Assembly (NCBI RefSeq): GCF_009733845.1
Contig: NZ_WNXZ01000003.1
Coordinates: 589,097 to 653,096, forward strand
Source: Pseudactinotalea terrae
GTDB lineage: Bacteria > Actinomycetota > Actinomycetes > Actinomycetales > Beutenbergiaceae
Length of the DNA stretch: 64,000 nucleotides
Direction: 5' to 3'
The first letter of the stretch is position 1. Each line of letters begins with the position of its first letter. The translations under genes were made by a program, and so were the position numbers. Of the stretch, positions 36,903 through 46,792 are shown in pieces. Below the pieces are notes generated by a model that saw only the letters and a program-made list of their open reading frames with translations, ran no database searches and was not told the origin of the DNA.

Positions 36903-37139
36903 GTGGGCAAGGCCGAGGAGATCCTGTCGGCGCTGGGCGGCAACGAGAACGTCGTCGACCTGGAGCCCTGCATCACGCGTCTGCGCGTCGAGGTCTCCGA
37001 CCCCACCCTCGTGGATGACGACACGCTGCGGAGCCATGGTGCGTTCGGGGTCGTGCGCTCGGGCCGTGTGGTCCAGGTCGTGGTCGGACCCGAGGCCGAT
37101 GACCTCGCTGCCGCGATGGACAAGCTCCGTCACAGCTGA
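36903..37139 (+). CDS. PTS EIIB domain protein (glucose/GlcNAc family)
   Basis: A 78-residue stand-alone EIIB. The phosphorylated cysteine is in NVVDLEPCITRLRVEV (C23), and the fold continues with LVDDDTLRSHGAFGVVRSG and VVQVVVGPEADDLAAAM. The GTG start at 36903 follows AAGGAGCGGGC. The EIIC transporter is not in the window; a matching EIIA is at 40363. Separate EIIA and EIIB proteins would phosphorylate a transporter encoded elsewhere. Confidence 0.92.
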   Translation: MGKAEEILSALGGNENVVDLEPCITRLRVEVSDPTLVDDDTLRSHGAFGVVRSGRVVQVVVGPEADDLAAAMDKLRHS

Positions 37140-37218
37140 GCCGCGTGCCGCCGGTCGCGAGCGGGTGTCCAGCACCCGCCCGGTCTGACCGCGCCGGCCG
37201 CCCGATGCGCTCGCGCGC

Positions 37219-38115
37219 TCAGACCAGCTCGATGTCGTGCTCCGCGAACGCCGTGGTGAGCCGTCGCCGCATGGCGCTCGCGACGCGCCACTGCTGGCCC
37301 GGCTGGGTCCGCACCGACCACCGCAGCGTGATGCCGGCGCCTGAGATCTCCTCGACGCGGACCTCCGGGTCGTCGAGGATCGCGCCCTGGTAACCGTCCT
37401 CGGCGCGCAGCTGTGCGGAGACCGCCGCCATCAGCTCGCGGGTCGCCACGATGTCGGTCCCGGGAACCACCTGGACCTGTGCGATGGCGCTGGACCAGCC
37501 CTGCGACTCGTTCGCGACCCGCATGATCTCGCCGTTGCGGATGTGCCAGATCCGGCCGTCGTCGTCCCGCACGGTCGTGATGCGCAGCGCCACCTGCTCC
37601 ACCGTTCCGCTCGCCATCGTGGCCCCGGTGGATCCCAGGTCGACCCGGTCGCCCACCCCGTACTGGTCCTCGACCAGCATGAACACGCCGCTGATGATGT
37701 CGCGGACCAGGGACTGCGCACCGAAGGCCAGCGCCACACCGACCACACCGGCCGAGGCCAGCAGCGGCGCGACCGCCACACCGACCTCAGCGAGGATCAT
37801 CAGCAGCGCGATCGATCCGATCACGATCGCGATCGTGGAGTTGAGCACCGACTGGAAGGTGCGGAGCCGCTGGCCCATCCGATGCGGCTGGCCGAGCACG
37901 ATCTTCGCGTTCTTGTGCACGCCCAGCTCGCGGCTCGGCAGCGCCGAGAGCCGGCGGATCACGCGCGAGACGACGAACCGCAGCACCACCGTGAGCAGGA
38001 CCGCCACCGCGAGGATGATCACGATCCGCAACGGCAGCACGAGGGGGCTGGCCGTACCGCTGGCCGCTGTGATGAGCACGGAGTCAGCGTAATCACCGGT
38101 CTCGATCGCGGCCAT
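37219..38115 (-). CDS. mscS: Mechanosensitive channel of small conductance (MscS)
   Basis: A 298-residue MscS channel. Three membrane helices are seen (LPLRIVIILAVAVLLTVVLRF, STIAIVIGSIALLMILAEV, and the pore helix TM3 VAPLLASAGVVGVALAFGAQSLVRDIISGVFML). The beta domain (YGVGDRVDLG, VEQVALRITTVRDDDGRIWHIRNGEI) and the C-terminal cage follow. It opens under hypo-osmotic stress. ATG 38115 is used; the open frame in front is noncoding spacer. Divergent from malQ. Confidence 0.92.
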   Translation of the reverse strand: MAAIETGDYADSVLITAASGTASPLVLPLRIVIILAVAVLLTVVLRFVVSRVIRRLSALPSRELGVHKNAKIVLGQPHRMGQRLRTFQSVLNSTIAIVIGSIALLMILAEVGVAVAPLLASAGVVGVALAFGAQSLVRDIISGVFMLVEDQYGVGDRVDLGSTGATMASGTVEQVALRITTVRDDDGRIWHIRNGEIMRVANESQGWSSAIAQVQVVPGTDIVATRELMAAVSAQLRAEDGYQGAILDDPEVRVEEISGAGITLRWSVRTQPGQQWRVASAMRRRLTTAFAEHDIELV

Positions 38116-38207
38116 GCGGCCAGCCGTCCACCAACACGTTCTCGCTCTGGCAAGATCGAGTCGCTCCCCGGTGGGCGGGGGGCAGCAACCCTGGAGTCTC
38201 CTTCGCC

Positions 38208-40370
38208 GTGACCGACACCCCTGACCAGGCCACCGGCCAGTCCGAGCCGGTTGGCGACGACCTGCGCTCCTTGGCGCGTGCCCACGGGGTCGCGACGGAG
38301 TACTGGGACATCGACGGCACGCAGCGACATGTGTCCGCGCACACCATCCGTTCGGTGCTCGCCGCGCTCGACGTGCCCGCCGAGAGCGAGGAGGAGATCT
38401 CGCAGAGCCTTCTCGACGCCGAGCTCGCACCCTGGCGGCACATGCTGCCGCCGAGCGTCGTGGTCAGCGAGGGGGTGGCGTCCCGGGTGCCGGTGCACGT
38501 CGCCGACGGCGCTGACGCCACGCTCGTCGTCGAGCTCGAAGAGGGGGGCGAGGTCGTCCTCCAGCAGGTCGACGAGTGGACCCCCGCCCGCGAGGTCGAT
38601 GGTGCCATGCGCGGCCGCGCCACCTTCGAGCTGCCGCGCACGCTGCCGCTGGGCTGGCACACGCTGCGGGCCAGCAGCGGCGGCTCGCAGGCGCACGCAC
38701 CGCTCGCGATCACCCCGGCTCGCCTGGAGCTGCCGGACCTGAGCCCCGAGCTCGGTGACCGGTCGTGGGGTCTCATGACCCAGCTGTACTCGGTGCGCTC
38801 CAGCCGGTCCTGGGGCTTCGGCGATCTTGCCGACCTCGCCGAGCTGACCACCATCGGTGGCGAGCTCGGTGCCGACTTCCTGCTGGTCAACCCGCTGCAT
38901 GCTGCCGAGCCGACCACGCCCATCACCCCCTCGCCGTACCTGCCCGCCACCCGCCGGTTCGTCAACCCCCTCTACATCCGGCCCGAGGAGATCCCCGAGA
39001 TCGGATACCTCCCCACCAGCCAGCGCACCCTGGTCGAGTGGGCGTACGAGGGCGTGGCACCGGCGAACGAGGACCCGGGTCCGATCGACCGTGACGCGGT
39101 CTGGGATGCCAAGCGTCCCGCGCTCGAGACGATCTTCGCCGTCGGGCGCTCACGCTCGCGGCAGCGGGAGCTGGATGCGTTCCGGCGTGACCAGGGCAGC
39201 GGCCTGGAGGACTTCGCGCTCTGGTGCGCGGTCCACGAGAAGTACGACGAGCGGAGCTGGCCGCTCACGGTCGAGAACGCGACCCCGGGCACGATCGCCG
39301 CGCTGCGGCGCGAGCTGGCCGACCGCATCGATTTCCACGTCTGGCTGCAGTGGGTCGCCGACGCGCAGCTGGCGCGCGCCCAGCAGGCCGCCCGGGACAA
39401 CGGCATGCGGCTCGGGATCATGCACGACCTCGCGGTCGGGGTGCACCCCGAGGGTGCCGACGCCTGGTCGCTGCGCGACGTGCTCGCCCGCGGCATCTCC
39501 GTCGGCGCGCCACCGGACTTCTACAACCAGCAGGGGCAGGACTGGAGCCAGCCGCCGCTGCGCCCCGATGCGCTTGCCGAGAACGGCTACGCGCCGGTCC
39601 GTGACATGGTCCGCACCGTCCTGCGGCACGCGGGCGCGCTGCGCGTCGACCACATCATCGGGTTCTTCCGGCTCTGGTGGATCCCGAACGGCTCCAGCCC
39701 CTCGGAGGGCACCTACGTCCGCTACGACCACGATGCGATGATCGGTGTGCTCGCGCTCGAGGCGCACCGTGCCGGCGCCGTCGTGATCGGTGAGGACCTC
39801 GGCACGGTCGAGCCCTGGGTGCGTGAGTACCTGGAGCGGCGCGGCATCCTCGGCACCTCGGTGCTGTGGTTCGAGAACACCGAAGAGGGCCGGCCCCGTG
39901 CGCCCGAGGACTACCGTCGTCTTGTGCTCGCCACCGTCACCACGCACGACCTGCCCCCCACGGCCGGCTACCTGGCCGAGGAGCATGTCGATCTGCGCAA
40001 CCGCCTCGGTCTGCTGACCGAGCCGGTCGCCCAGGTACGCCTGGAAGCACGCATCCAGCGCGAGCGGATGCTCGCCGCGGTCGCCTCGCGCGGTCTGCTC
40101 CCGGACGACCCGACCGAGCGGCAGACCGTGGAGGCGCTGCACTCCTACATCGCGCAGACGCCGTCGGCGCTCGTCGGTGTCTCGCTGGCCGACGCGGTGG
40201 GGGAGCGGCGCACCCAGAACCAGCCCGGCACCGACACCGAGTATCCGAACTGGAAGATCCCGCTCGCCGATGGTGGCGAGCGCTGCGTGCTCATCGAGGA
40301 CCTGCCGGACAACGCCCGGCTGGCCTCCCTGGTGACCGCACTGACGAACGAGATGCGAGCCGATGGCTGA
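38208..40370 (+). CDS. malQ: 4-alpha-glucanotransferase (amylomaltase)
   Basis: A 720-residue GH77 enzyme that transfers maltodextrin units. The catalytic core shows WGFGDLADLAEL, NPLHAAEPT, the catalytic Asp in ALRVDHIIGFFRLWWIP, the Glu in VIGEDLGTVEPWV and the Asp in TTHDLPPTAGYL. The N-terminal 160 residues are the actinobacterial extension. GTG start at 38208. Its end overlaps the EIIA gene start by 8 bp, so glycogen/maltodextrin metabolism and the PTS component are coupled. Confidence 0.95.
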   Translation: MTDTPDQATGQSEPVGDDLRSLARAHGVATEYWDIDGTQRHVSAHTIRSVLAALDVPAESEEEISQSLLDAELAPWRHMLPPSVVVSEGVASRVPVHVADGADATLVVELEEGGEVVLQQVDEWTPAREVDGAMRGRATFELPRTLPLGWHTLRASSGGSQAHAPLAITPARLELPDLSPELGDRSWGLMTQLYSVRSSRSWGFGDLADLAELTTIGGELGADFLLVNPLHAAEPTTPITPSPYLPATRRFVNPLYIRPEEIPEIGYLPTSQRTLVEWAYEGVAPANEDPGPIDRDAVWDAKRPALETIFAVGRSRSRQRELDAFRRDQGSGLEDFALWCAVHEKYDERSWPLTVENATPGTIAALRRELADRIDFHVWLQWVADAQLARAQQAARDNGMRLGIMHDLAVGVHPEGADAWSLRDVLARGISVGAPPDFYNQQGQDWSQPPLRPDALAENGYAPVRDMVRTVLRHAGALRVDHIIGFFRLWWIPNGSSPSEGTYVRYDHDAMIGVLALEAHRAGAVVIGEDLGTVEPWVREYLERRGILGTSVLWFENTEEGRPRAPEDYRRLVLATVTTHDLPPTAGYLAEEHVDLRNRLGLLTEPVAQVRLEARIQRERMLAAVASRGLLPDDPTERQTVEALHSYIAQTPSALVGVSLADAVGERRTQNQPGTDTEYPNWKIPLADGGERCVLIEDLPDNARLASLVTALTNEMRADG

Positions 40371-40839
40371 GAACCAGGTCCCTGTGCTCGCACCCAGCAG
40401 CGGGCGGGTCATCACGCTCGACGAGGTCCCGGACCCGGTGTTCGCGGCCGCGATGGTGGGCCCTGGGGCCGCGATCGCGACCGATCTCGGCGTCGCTGTC
40501 GTCGACGCGCTCGCTCCCGTCAGTGGGGTGATCGCCGCGATGTACCCGCACGCGTTCATCGTGGCCGGACCCGGTGGCGGCACCCACAGCGTGCTCGTCC
40601 ATCTCGGGATCGACACCGTGCAGCTCAAGGGCGCCGGCTTCGAGCTGCTCGCCGAGCAGGGCGACGAGGTCGTCGCCGGGCAGCCGCTGGTGCGGTGGTC
40701 ACCGGACGACGTCGTGGCGCGCGGCATGAGCGCGATCGTCGCCGTCATCGCCCTGGCAGGCACGCCCGAGAGCCTGACGATCACCGAGGCCGAGCACGTC
40801 GACCCAGGCGACTTCCTGCTGAGCTGGCTGCTCGACTGA
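40363..40839 (+). CDS. PTS glucose-type EIIA (Crr-like)
   Basis: A 158-residue EIIA of the glucose family. The phosphorylated histidine is in HSVLVHLGIDTVQLKGAGF (the second His of the pair), and the beta fold (VLAPSSGRVITLDEVPDPVF, GEQGDEVVAGQPLVRW-like) is complete. It takes phosphate from HPr and passes it to EIIB, and in other bacteria it regulates carbon uptake. It overlaps malQ by 8 bp. Confidence 0.93.
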   Translation: MAENQVPVLAPSSGRVITLDEVPDPVFAAAMVGPGAAIATDLGVAVVDALAPVSGVIAAMYPHAFIVAGPGGGTHSVLVHLGIDTVQLKGAGFELLAEQGDEVVAGQPLVRWSPDDVVARGMSAIVAVIALAGTPESLTITEAEHVDPGDFLLSWLLD

Positions 40840-40922
40840 GCACGCTGTCGATCCGCGTGGCGCCTCCGCGTCATCCAGGTACCGGCCGGGATCGACCGGC
40901 CTGACGCGGAACGGAGAGAGAC

Positions 40923-41243
40923 ATGGCTGAGTTCGCCGTCTTCATGTACCACCCGAACGGAGCAGGCGAGGGCGAGCCGGCCGCGCTCGCCGAGCACGAC
41001 GCCTATGCGCGCGACATGACCGACAGCGCTCAGATGGTCTTCGGGCGAGCCCTGGCCGGTACGACGGCGACCGTCTCGTTGCACCCGCACGGCACGACCG
41101 AGGGTCCGTACCTCGAGACGGCCGAGTCCGTCGTCGGGTTCTACGTGATCCAGGCCGAGGACCTCGAGGCGGCGCTCGCGATCGCGCGACGCAACCCGAT
41201 CCTGCACCAGGGCGGCGGGGTCGAGGTCCGACCGGTCGGCTGA
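40923..41243 (+). CDS. YCII-related domain protein
   Basis: A 106-residue YciI/DGPF-like protein (MAEFAVFMYHPNGAG, VVGFYVIQAEDLEAALAIARRNPIL, GGGVEVRPVG). This ferredoxin-like fold is usually encoded next to ECF sigma factors and acts in unknown stress or oxygenase-like roles. GGAGAGA precedes the ATG. The 3' end participates in a GC hairpin (GGCGGGGTC at 41214 pairing with GACCCCGCC at 41242) that may end transcription. Confidence 0.88.
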   Translation: MAEFAVFMYHPNGAGEGEPAALAEHDAYARDMTDSAQMVFGRALAGTTATVSLHPHGTTEGPYLETAESVVGFYVIQAEDLEAALAIARRNPILHQGGGVEVRPVG

Positions 41244-41272
41244 CCCCGCCCGCCCGCATCGCAGAGAACGCT

Positions 41273-41344
41273 GCCGAGTTCGTTGCCCGTCGTCGAGTTC
41301 GCTGGGTGCACCCGACGACCTCGACGATCGGCAACGAACTCGGC
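41273..41344. repeat. Long imperfect inverted repeat (nested hairpin)
   Basis: A 25-bp arm at 41273-41297 (GCCGAGTTCGTTGCCCGTCG and five more) pairs with 41320-41344 with two mismatches. The 22-nt loop contains the palindrome GGGTGCACCC. It lies between the YCII gene and the acetyltransferase gene and is not part of a reading frame. Confidence 0.85.
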
Positions 41345-41432
41345 GTGCGGGGGGTTGCGGCCAGGGTGTGCGGGAGCGGGTCCGGGTGTGGGGGCGCCGG
41401 TCGGTCAGGACCGCGGACTACGCTCGTCGGCG

Positions 41433-42023
41433 ATGCCTCGCACCCTCGATGACGTGACCTGGCCGCTCCGGACCGAGAGGCTGACGATCAGACGAGCTGC
41501 GCCGTCGGACGCCGATGCGGTGTGGCAGTACCGACGACTCGACGAGGTCGCCCGGTACATGACCAGGCTTCCGGGCCCGCTCGCGGAGTTCCGGGAATCC
41601 TTCGCCGAGGCGGGCCGGCTCGGAGTCACGCTGATCGTGCAGCGCGATGGGCAGATCGTCGGTGACCTCATGATCCGGATCAGCGCCGCCTGGGCGCAGG
41701 CGGAGGTCGCCGAGCAGGCCCACGGCCAGCAGGCAGAGATCGGGTGGGCGTTCGACCCGGCCCACCACGGCAACGGCTACGCGACCGAGGCTGCCCGTGA
41801 CCTGCTGCGGCTGAGCTTCGAGGACCTCGGGCTCCACCGTGTGGAAGCCCTGTGCTTCGCCGTCAACGAGCCGTCGTGGCGTCTGATGGAGCGCATCGGC
41901 ATGCGTCGCGAGATCCACGCGGTCGCCGAGTCCCTCCACCGCTCGGGCGAGTGGATGGACGGACTCGGCTACGCGATGCTCGATCGGGAGTGGGCTGAGC
42001 GGAACCGCCGACCTCAGCGCTGA
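41433..42023 (+). CDS. GNAT-family N-acetyltransferase (RimJ/RimL type)
   Basis: A 196-residue acetyltransferase. It begins [20 protein letters not shown], typical of the RimJ/RimL subfamily, and carries the acetyl-CoA-binding stretch [24 protein letters not shown] and the C-terminal [16 protein letters not shown] 41433 is used. Its last 10 bp overlap the convergent pepN gene's end. Substrate unknown. Confidence 0.9.
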   Translation: MPRTLDDVTWPLRTERLTIRRAAPSDADAVWQYRRLDEVARYMTRLPGPLAEFRESFAEAGRLGVTLIVQRDGQIVGDLMIRISAAWAQAEVAEQAHGQQAEIGWAFDPAHHGNGYATEAARDLLRLSFEDLGLHRVEALCFAVNEPSWRLMERIGMRREIHAVAESLHRSGEWMDGLGYAMLDREWAERNRRPQR

Positions 42024-44593
42024 GCGGCGGTGCGGTCGACCTGCTGGGCGGCGAGGGCCCGGCGAACGCCGTCACGGCTCTCGACCACGAGCCGGCGCAG
42101 GGCCGGGATGCGGTCGGCGAGAGCGGCCAGGAACTCGTCGGTGCGCGCGAGCACGTCGACTCCGTAGGCGTTGTCGATGTCCGCGAGCTGACTCGGGAAC
42201 AGGCCGACGACGATGTTCTGCGCGATCTCGTTGGTGCGGTGGTCCCACACCTTCTCGATCGAGTCGAAGTACGGCTCGACGAACGGCACGAGCAGCTCGC
42301 GGTCACCCGAGCGGCCGAAGCCGCTGATCACCGCCGCCTGGACGGCGTTGGGCAGCTTGTCGTCATCGACGACGTCGCGCCAGGCTGCCTGCTTCGCGTC
42401 CGCGCTCGGCAGGGCCGCCCGGGCGCTCGCCGCGGCACGCTGGCCAGCAGCGGTGCCGTCGCGATCGAGCTCGTCGGCCACGTCCTGCTCGGTGGCGGCA
42501 CCGGCGGCGGCGAGCCCGGAGAGCACGTCCCACCGCAGGTCGGTGTCGACGGTCAGGCCGGGCACGACCTCGGCGCCGTCGAGCAGCGAGCGGAGCTTGT
42601 TCGTCTGCTCCTCGCCGTGCGCGCGTGCGGCGAACGCCTTGATGAACTGGAGCTGGCTGTCGGAGCCGGCCTCGGCCGCCACCGCGAGCTCCCAGAGGCG
42701 GTCGGCCACGCTCGCGGAGAGCTCCTCGCGCACGCGCGGGTCGACGTAGTAGTCGATCGTGGTCGAGAGCTGGCGCAGCAGCACCAGCACGACCGTGGAG
42801 TCGGTCTCGGTCGCGATGTTGCCCATGACCAGGTCCACGAACTGGCGGCCCGGCGTCTCGCCGTCGCGCGTCATGTCCCAGGCCGCTGCGAGCACAAGGG
42901 TGCGGGGGAGCGAGTCGGTGAAGCCGGTGATGTGCTCGGTGGCGGCCGCCAGCGACTCGGGGTCGAGCCGGACCTTGGCGTAGGCGAGGTCCTCGTCGTT
43001 GACCAGCACGATGTCGGGCCGGTCGATCCCGACGAGCTGCGGCACCGGGGTGCTGGCGCCGTCGATGTCGAGCTCGATGTGATGGGAGCGCACCAGGGTG
43101 CCGTCGGCCTGCACGTCGTAGCCGCCCACCGCGAGCCGGTGCGGCCGCAGCGAGGACATCTCCTGCGGGGTCTCCTGGTGGATCACGAAGCTCGCGATCC
43201 GGCCCTGGCTGTCGGTCTCGATCTCGGGGCGCAGGAGCGTCACGCCGGCCTCTTCGAGCCACACCTTCGACCACGCGGAGAGGTCGCGGCCGCTCGTGGC
43301 CTCGAGCTCCACGAGCAGGTCGCGGAGCTCGGTGTTCCCGAAGGCGTGCTTCTTGAAGTACTGCTGCACGCCGGCGAGGAAGTCGTCCTGGCCCACCCAC
43401 GCCACCAGCTGCTTGAGCACCGAGGCGCCCTTGGCGTAGGTGATGCCGTCGAAGTTCACCTCGACGGCCTCGAGGTCGACCATGTCGGCCACGATCGGGT
43501 GCGTCGAGGGCAGCTGGTCCTGCCGGTACGCCCAGGACTTCTCCAGCGAGGAGAAGGTGGTCCACGCCTGCTTCCATCGGGTGGCCTCGGCGGTGGCGAG
43601 CGTCGAGGCGAACTCGGCGAACGACTCGTTCAGCCACAGGTCGTCCCACCAGCGCATCGTCACGAGGTCGCCGAACCACATGTGGGCGAGCTCGTGCAGG
43701 ATGGTCACGACCCGGCGCTCCACGGTGGCCTCGGTCGGCTTGGAGCGGAACACGTAGTTCTCGACGAAGGTCACGCAGCCGGCGTTCTCCATCGCGCCGG
43801 CGTTGAACTCGGGCACGAACAGCTGGTCGTACTTCGCGTAGGGGTACGGCATGTCGAAGGCCTTCTCGAAGAAGGCGAACCCGGCGCGCGTGGTGTCCAT
43901 GATGTCCTCGGCATCGAGGTGCTCCGCGAGCGAGGCGCGGCAGAACACCCCGAGCGGGATCTCACGACCGTCGGTGCTCGTGAGCGTGCCGGTCACGCGG
44001 TGGTACGGGCCGGCGACCAGCGCCGTCACGTAGCAGGGGAGCACCGGGGTGGCCTCGAACGCCCAGGTGGCCGTGCCCTCATCCGCGGGCGTCGGGTCCG
44101 GGCTGGGGGAGTTCGACACCACCTGCCAGTGGTCGGGCGCGGTGACGGTGAAGGTGAAGGTCGCCTTCAGGTCGGGCTGCTCGAACACCGCGAACATACG
44201 GCGGGTGTCGGCGACCTCGAACTGCGAGTACAGGTACACCTCGTCGTCGACAGGGTCCACGAACCGGTGCAGGCCCTCACCGGTGTTCATGTACGCGCCG
44301 TCGGCGACGACCGTCAGCACGTTGTCCGCGGCGAGGTCCTCGAGCTGGATCCGGGAGTCACCGAACACCTCGGCGGGGTCGAGCGAGACGCCGTTGAGCA
44401 CCACCTCGTGCACCACGGGAGCGATCAGGTCGATGAACGTCGACGCCCCGGGCGTCGCGGAGAACCTCACCACGGTGGTCGAGCCGAACACGTCGGGTCC
44501 GCGCGTCAGGTCGAGCACGACGTCGTAGCTCTGGGTACGGACGATGGCGGCGCGGTCGGCCGCCTCGGCGCGGGTGAGGTTCTGTCCGGGCAC
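42014..44593 (-). CDS. pepN: Aminopeptidase N (M1 family)
   Basis: An 859-residue zinc metallopeptidase. The exopeptidase motif GAMEN is in [16 protein letters not shown] and the zinc motif [10 protein letters not shown] with the downstream Glu in [10 protein letters not shown] is intact. The C-terminal ERAP1-like helical domain follows. It removes N-terminal residues from peptides. The start [11 protein letters not shown] follows the TetR-type pattern of Streptomyces PepN proteins; GGAGC precedes it. Cytoplasmic, no signal peptide. Confidence 0.95.
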   Translation of the reverse strand: MPGQNLTRAEAADRAAIVRTQSYDVVLDLTRGPDVFGSTTVVRFSATPGASTFIDLIAPVVHEVVLNGVSLDPAEVFGDSRIQLEDLAADNVLTVVADGAYMNTGEGLHRFVDPVDDEVYLYSQFEVADTRRMFAVFEQPDLKATFTFTVTAPDHWQVVSNSPSPDPTPADEGTATWAFEATPVLPCYVTALVAGPYHRVTGTLTSTDGREIPLGVFCRASLAEHLDAEDIMDTTRAGFAFFEKAFDMPYPYAKYDQLFVPEFNAGAMENAGCVTFVENYVFRSKPTEATVERRVVTILHELAHMWFGDLVTMRWWDDLWLNESFAEFASTLATAEATRWKQAWTTFSSLEKSWAYRQDQLPSTHPIVADMVDLEAVEVNFDGITYAKGASVLKQLVAWVGQDDFLAGVQQYFKKHAFGNTELRDLLVELEATSGRDLSAWSKVWLEEAGVTLLRPEIETDSQGRIASFVIHQETPQEMSSLRPHRLAVGGYDVQADGTLVRSHHIELDIDGASTPVPQLVGIDRPDIVLVNDEDLAYAKVRLDPESLAAATEHITGFTDSLPRTLVLAAAWDMTRDGETPGRQFVDLVMGNIATETDSTVVLVLLRQLSTTIDYYVDPRVREELSASVADRLWELAVAAEAGSDSQLQFIKAFAARAHGEEQTNKLRSLLDGAEVVPGLTVDTDLRWDVLSGLAAAGAATEQDVADELDRDGTAAGQRAAASARAALPSADAKQAAWRDVVDDDKLPNAVQAAVISGFGRSGDRELLVPFVEPYFDSIEKVWDHRTNEIAQNIVVGLFPSQLADIDNAYGVDVLARTDEFLAALADRIPALRRLVVESRDGVRRALAAQQVDRTAAQR

Positions 44594-44938
44594 GGATGGG
44601 CTCCTTGTCAGAGGTCAGGTGTGGAGCGATCCTGCCATGCGCAGCCCGGGCGTCTCACGGCGACGGATCGCTGGGATCGTATGCGGCGCAAGAGCCCGGT
44701 CGCTCGACGCGCCGCACCAGAGCATGCGAGTCGGTGCGCGCCACCTGCCCGCAGCGGAGCTCATGGGCATCGGAGCCAATCTGCACGTGCTCGTGCTGCT
44801 GCCGCCCGGCATCGACGCCGTCAGGGCGATCGCCACCGCCGTCCGGTGAGCGGGACGGCCCCGCCCGGAGGTGAGCAAGAGCCGTCGGCGATGGTTGGAT
44901 CGGAGGAGGCACCCGAACCCGATGTGAGAGGACCCGCC
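44594..44938. other. Spacer between pepN and the nitroreductase-like gene
   Basis: This 345-bp divergent spacer holds the pepN upstream region and one plus-strand open frame at 44637-44849 (70 codons, ending [20 protein letters not shown]) that has protein-like texture but no ribosome site and no family I recognise. I do not call it a gene. Otherwise I see nothing in it. Confidence 0.4.
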
Positions 44939-45580
44939 ATGAGCTCCGAGGCAGCACCCCAGACCGCCGTCGCCGACTTCTGGTTCGACCCCACCTGCCC
45001 GTGGGCGTGGATGACCTCCCGCTGGATCGGTGAGGTCGAGAAGGTCCGCGACATCAGCGTCACCTGGCACGTGATGAGCCTGTCGGTGCTCAACGAGGGA
45101 CGAGACGAGCTCTCCGAGGACTACAAGTCGGGCTTGGCGCAGGCCTGGGGCCCGGTGCGCGTGATCATCGCGGCGCAGCAGCGTCACGGCGAGGAGTACG
45201 TCAAGCAGCTCTACGACGCGATCGGCACGCGCATCCACCCGCAGGGCCGCCGCAAGGAGGGCCTCAAGCCGCTGGTGGTCGAGGCGCTCGCGGAGGTCGG
45301 CCTGCCCGCCGAGCTGATCGACGTCTGGGAGAACACCCCCGGGGACGAGGTCGATGTCGCCCTGCGCGCCTCGCACGCCGACGGCATCGACCAGGTGGGT
45401 GAAGAGGTGGGCACCCCGATCGTCGCGTTCAACGGCACCGCGTTCTTCGGCCCGGTGGTCACGCCGGCGCCGAAGGGTGAGGAGGCCGGCAAGCTGTGGG
45501 ACGGCGCGGTGCTCGTCGCGGGCTACCCGGGCTTCTACGAGATCAAGCGCACGCGCACGCAGGGCCCGGTCTTCGACTGA
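44939..45580 (+). CDS. DsbA-fold mycothiol-dependent nitroreductase-like protein (Rv2466c family)
   Basis: A 213-residue thioredoxin-like protein. It matches the Rv2466c family: [61 protein letters not shown] and [11 protein letters not shown] at the end. Rv2466c uses a CPWC site and mycothiol; here the second cysteine is alanine (CPWA), so only the first cysteine is available and a monothiol mechanism with mycothiol is expected. ATG 44939 follows GAGAGGACCC. Cytoplasmic. Confidence 0.88.
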   Translation: MSSEAAPQTAVADFWFDPTCPWAWMTSRWIGEVEKVRDISVTWHVMSLSVLNEGRDELSEDYKSGLAQAWGPVRVIIAAQQRHGEEYVKQLYDAIGTRIHPQGRRKEGLKPLVVEALAEVGLPAELIDVWENTPGDEVDVALRASHADGIDQVGEEVGTPIVAFNGTAFFGPVVTPAPKGEEAGKLWDGAVLVAGYPGFYEIKRTRTQGPVFD

Positions 45581-45653
45581 TCGGTCCGCGCCCCGGGCTC
45601 CCGCGGGTTCGCGTACCTTAGGGGTGCTCGAAACCAAGGAGAGACCTGCTTCC

Positions 45654-46226
45654 ATGCCTGCTGCACGCCGACTCGGACCCCTCGAGATCACGCTCATCGT
45701 GATCGACGTCGTCCTCATCGGCGTGCTGATCTTCCTGCTCGCGACGGCGCCCGAGGGCCCCGACGGCAACGCGGACGATGGTCCGACGACGTCGGCTGAG
45801 CCGACCGAGCCGGTCACCGACGAGACGACCTCCGGCACCTCGACGCAGGCCGTCACGGCGCCTGAGGGTGCGCTCGAGATCGCCGAGTTCCAGAGTCCGA
45901 GCGGCAACATCTGGTGCACCATCGGCGACACCGCCGCGGTCTGCCAGATCAACGACATCGACTACCAGCCGCCGCAGATCGAGGGCTGTGCGGACAACGA
46001 TCTGGCCGGCAAGATCGTCCAGGTCAGCGTCGAGGGGGCCGAGTACCCCTGCCCGACGGCGAACATCGCCGGCGCCGAAGCGGGAGAGCGGGCAGTGCTC
46101 GACTACGAGCAGACCACCGCGGTCGGCGACTTCATGTGCACGTCCGAGCGGGATGGTGTCACCTGCACCAACCTCAGCACCGGCTCGGCGTTCACGATCA
46201 CCCGCAACGGCCCCAGCCTCGGCTGA
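45654..46226 (+). CDS. Membrane-anchored exported protein with disulfide-rich domain
   Basis: A 190-residue protein with an N-terminal membrane helix (LEITLIVIDVVLIGVLIFLLA, shown in part; residues 9-29), a low-complexity D/E/T/S linker (30-65), and an extracellular domain with six cysteines (NIWCTIGDTAAVC, IEGCADND, YPCPT, FMCTSERDGVTC). The pattern SPSGNIWC resembles the DUF6636 family of actinobacteria. Three disulfides are likely. Function unknown. AAGGAGAG lies upstream of ATG 45654. Confidence 0.8.
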   Translation: MPAARRLGPLEITLIVIDVVLIGVLIFLLATAPEGPDGNADDGPTTSAEPTEPVTDETTSGTSTQAVTAPEGALEIAEFQSPSGNIWCTIGDTAAVCQINDIDYQPPQIEGCADNDLAGKIVQVSVEGAEYPCPTANIAGAEAGERAVLDYEQTTAVGDFMCTSERDGVTCTNLSTGSAFTITRNGPSLG

Positions 46227-46292
46227 GTCTCACCATCCGGGACCGATCTGACGGCTCGACCACTACGGGTCGATCGCTGGTCGAATAGCACC

Positions 46293-46373
46293 GTGATCAC
46301 CGAGACCGCCACGACCCGCGCCACCAGCGCGGCCCGTGGCATGCGTATCTGCGAGATGTGTCGCTGCTCCTGA
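46293..46373 (+). CDS. Cys-rich leader peptide (uORF) before rhodanese gene
   Basis: A 26-codon frame from GTG 46293 ends RICEMCRCS, with three cysteine codons among the last seven residues before the stop. An internal ATG at 46341 would give the 10-residue MRICEMCRCS. No ribosome site precedes the GTG, and a weak -10-like TCGAAT lies 7-12 bases upstream, so it may be leaderless. Short Cys-rich leader ORFs upstream of sulfur genes act as cysteine-responsive attenuators in mycobacteria. It ends 44 bp before the rhodanese start. Confidence 0.65.
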   Translation: MITETATTRATSAARGMRICEMCRCS

Positions 46374-46417
46374 TCAGCAGCCACCCATCTGAACTCGCAG
46401 ACCCCTCGGAGCACCTC

Positions 46418-46783
46418 ATGGCCGTCACCACCGGCACCGCGTGGGACCTCGTCCTCAACGACACCTCGCTGACCCCCGTACGCGCAGCGCTCTCGCCGCG
46501 CGCCGCCTACCAGGACGCCCTGTACGGGCGCGCTGTCGTCGTCGACCTGCGATCCGCCCGCCGGCGCGCTCGCGACGGTGACCTCCCTGACGAGATCTCG
46601 AGCGCCGTCGTCGACCGCCTCGAGCTGGGGCTGTGGCTGCGTGAGTCGCTCGCCTCCCGCGTTCTCCTCCTGGACGACGACGGCGCCCGGGCCGGGCGTC
46701 TCGCCCGTGGCTCGGAGGCCCGGGTCACCTCGGTCGACGGCGGCTTCGCCGCCTGGGTTGCGGCGGGCCTCCCGGCCGCGTAG
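46418..46783 (+). CDS. Rhodanese-like protein without active cysteine
   Basis: A 121-residue rhodanese-fold protein. It has the secondary-structure pattern of the domain (GRAVVVDLRSARRRARDGDLP, SRVLLLDDDGARAGRLA, VTSVDGGFAAWVAAGLP), but the active-site loop where a cysteine is expected (LLDDDGARAG) contains none. It is therefore probably non-catalytic or a regulatory binder. It lies behind the Cys-rich leader peptide and just before an SDR gene (10 bp). Short rhodanese genes behind such leaders occur in related actinobacteria. Confidence 0.78.
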   Translation: MAVTTGTAWDLVLNDTSLTPVRAALSPRAAYQDALYGRAVVVDLRSARRRARDGDLPDEISSAVVDRLELGLWLRESLASRVLLLDDDGARAGRLARGSEARVTSVDGGFAAWVAAGLPAA

Positions 46784-46792
46784 ACACTCCGC

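Noticed and set aside
44637..44849. A 70-codon plus-strand ORF
   Set aside because: It has some protein-like texture ([14 protein letters not shown]) but no ribosome site, no recognised family and lies in a divergent promoter spacer.
42239..45580. A plus-strand open frame of more than 1,100 codons
   Set aside because: It is the antisense of pepN, with Arg/Val/Gly-rich low-complexity translation. Only its last part, from ATG 44939, is a real gene (the nitroreductase-like protein).
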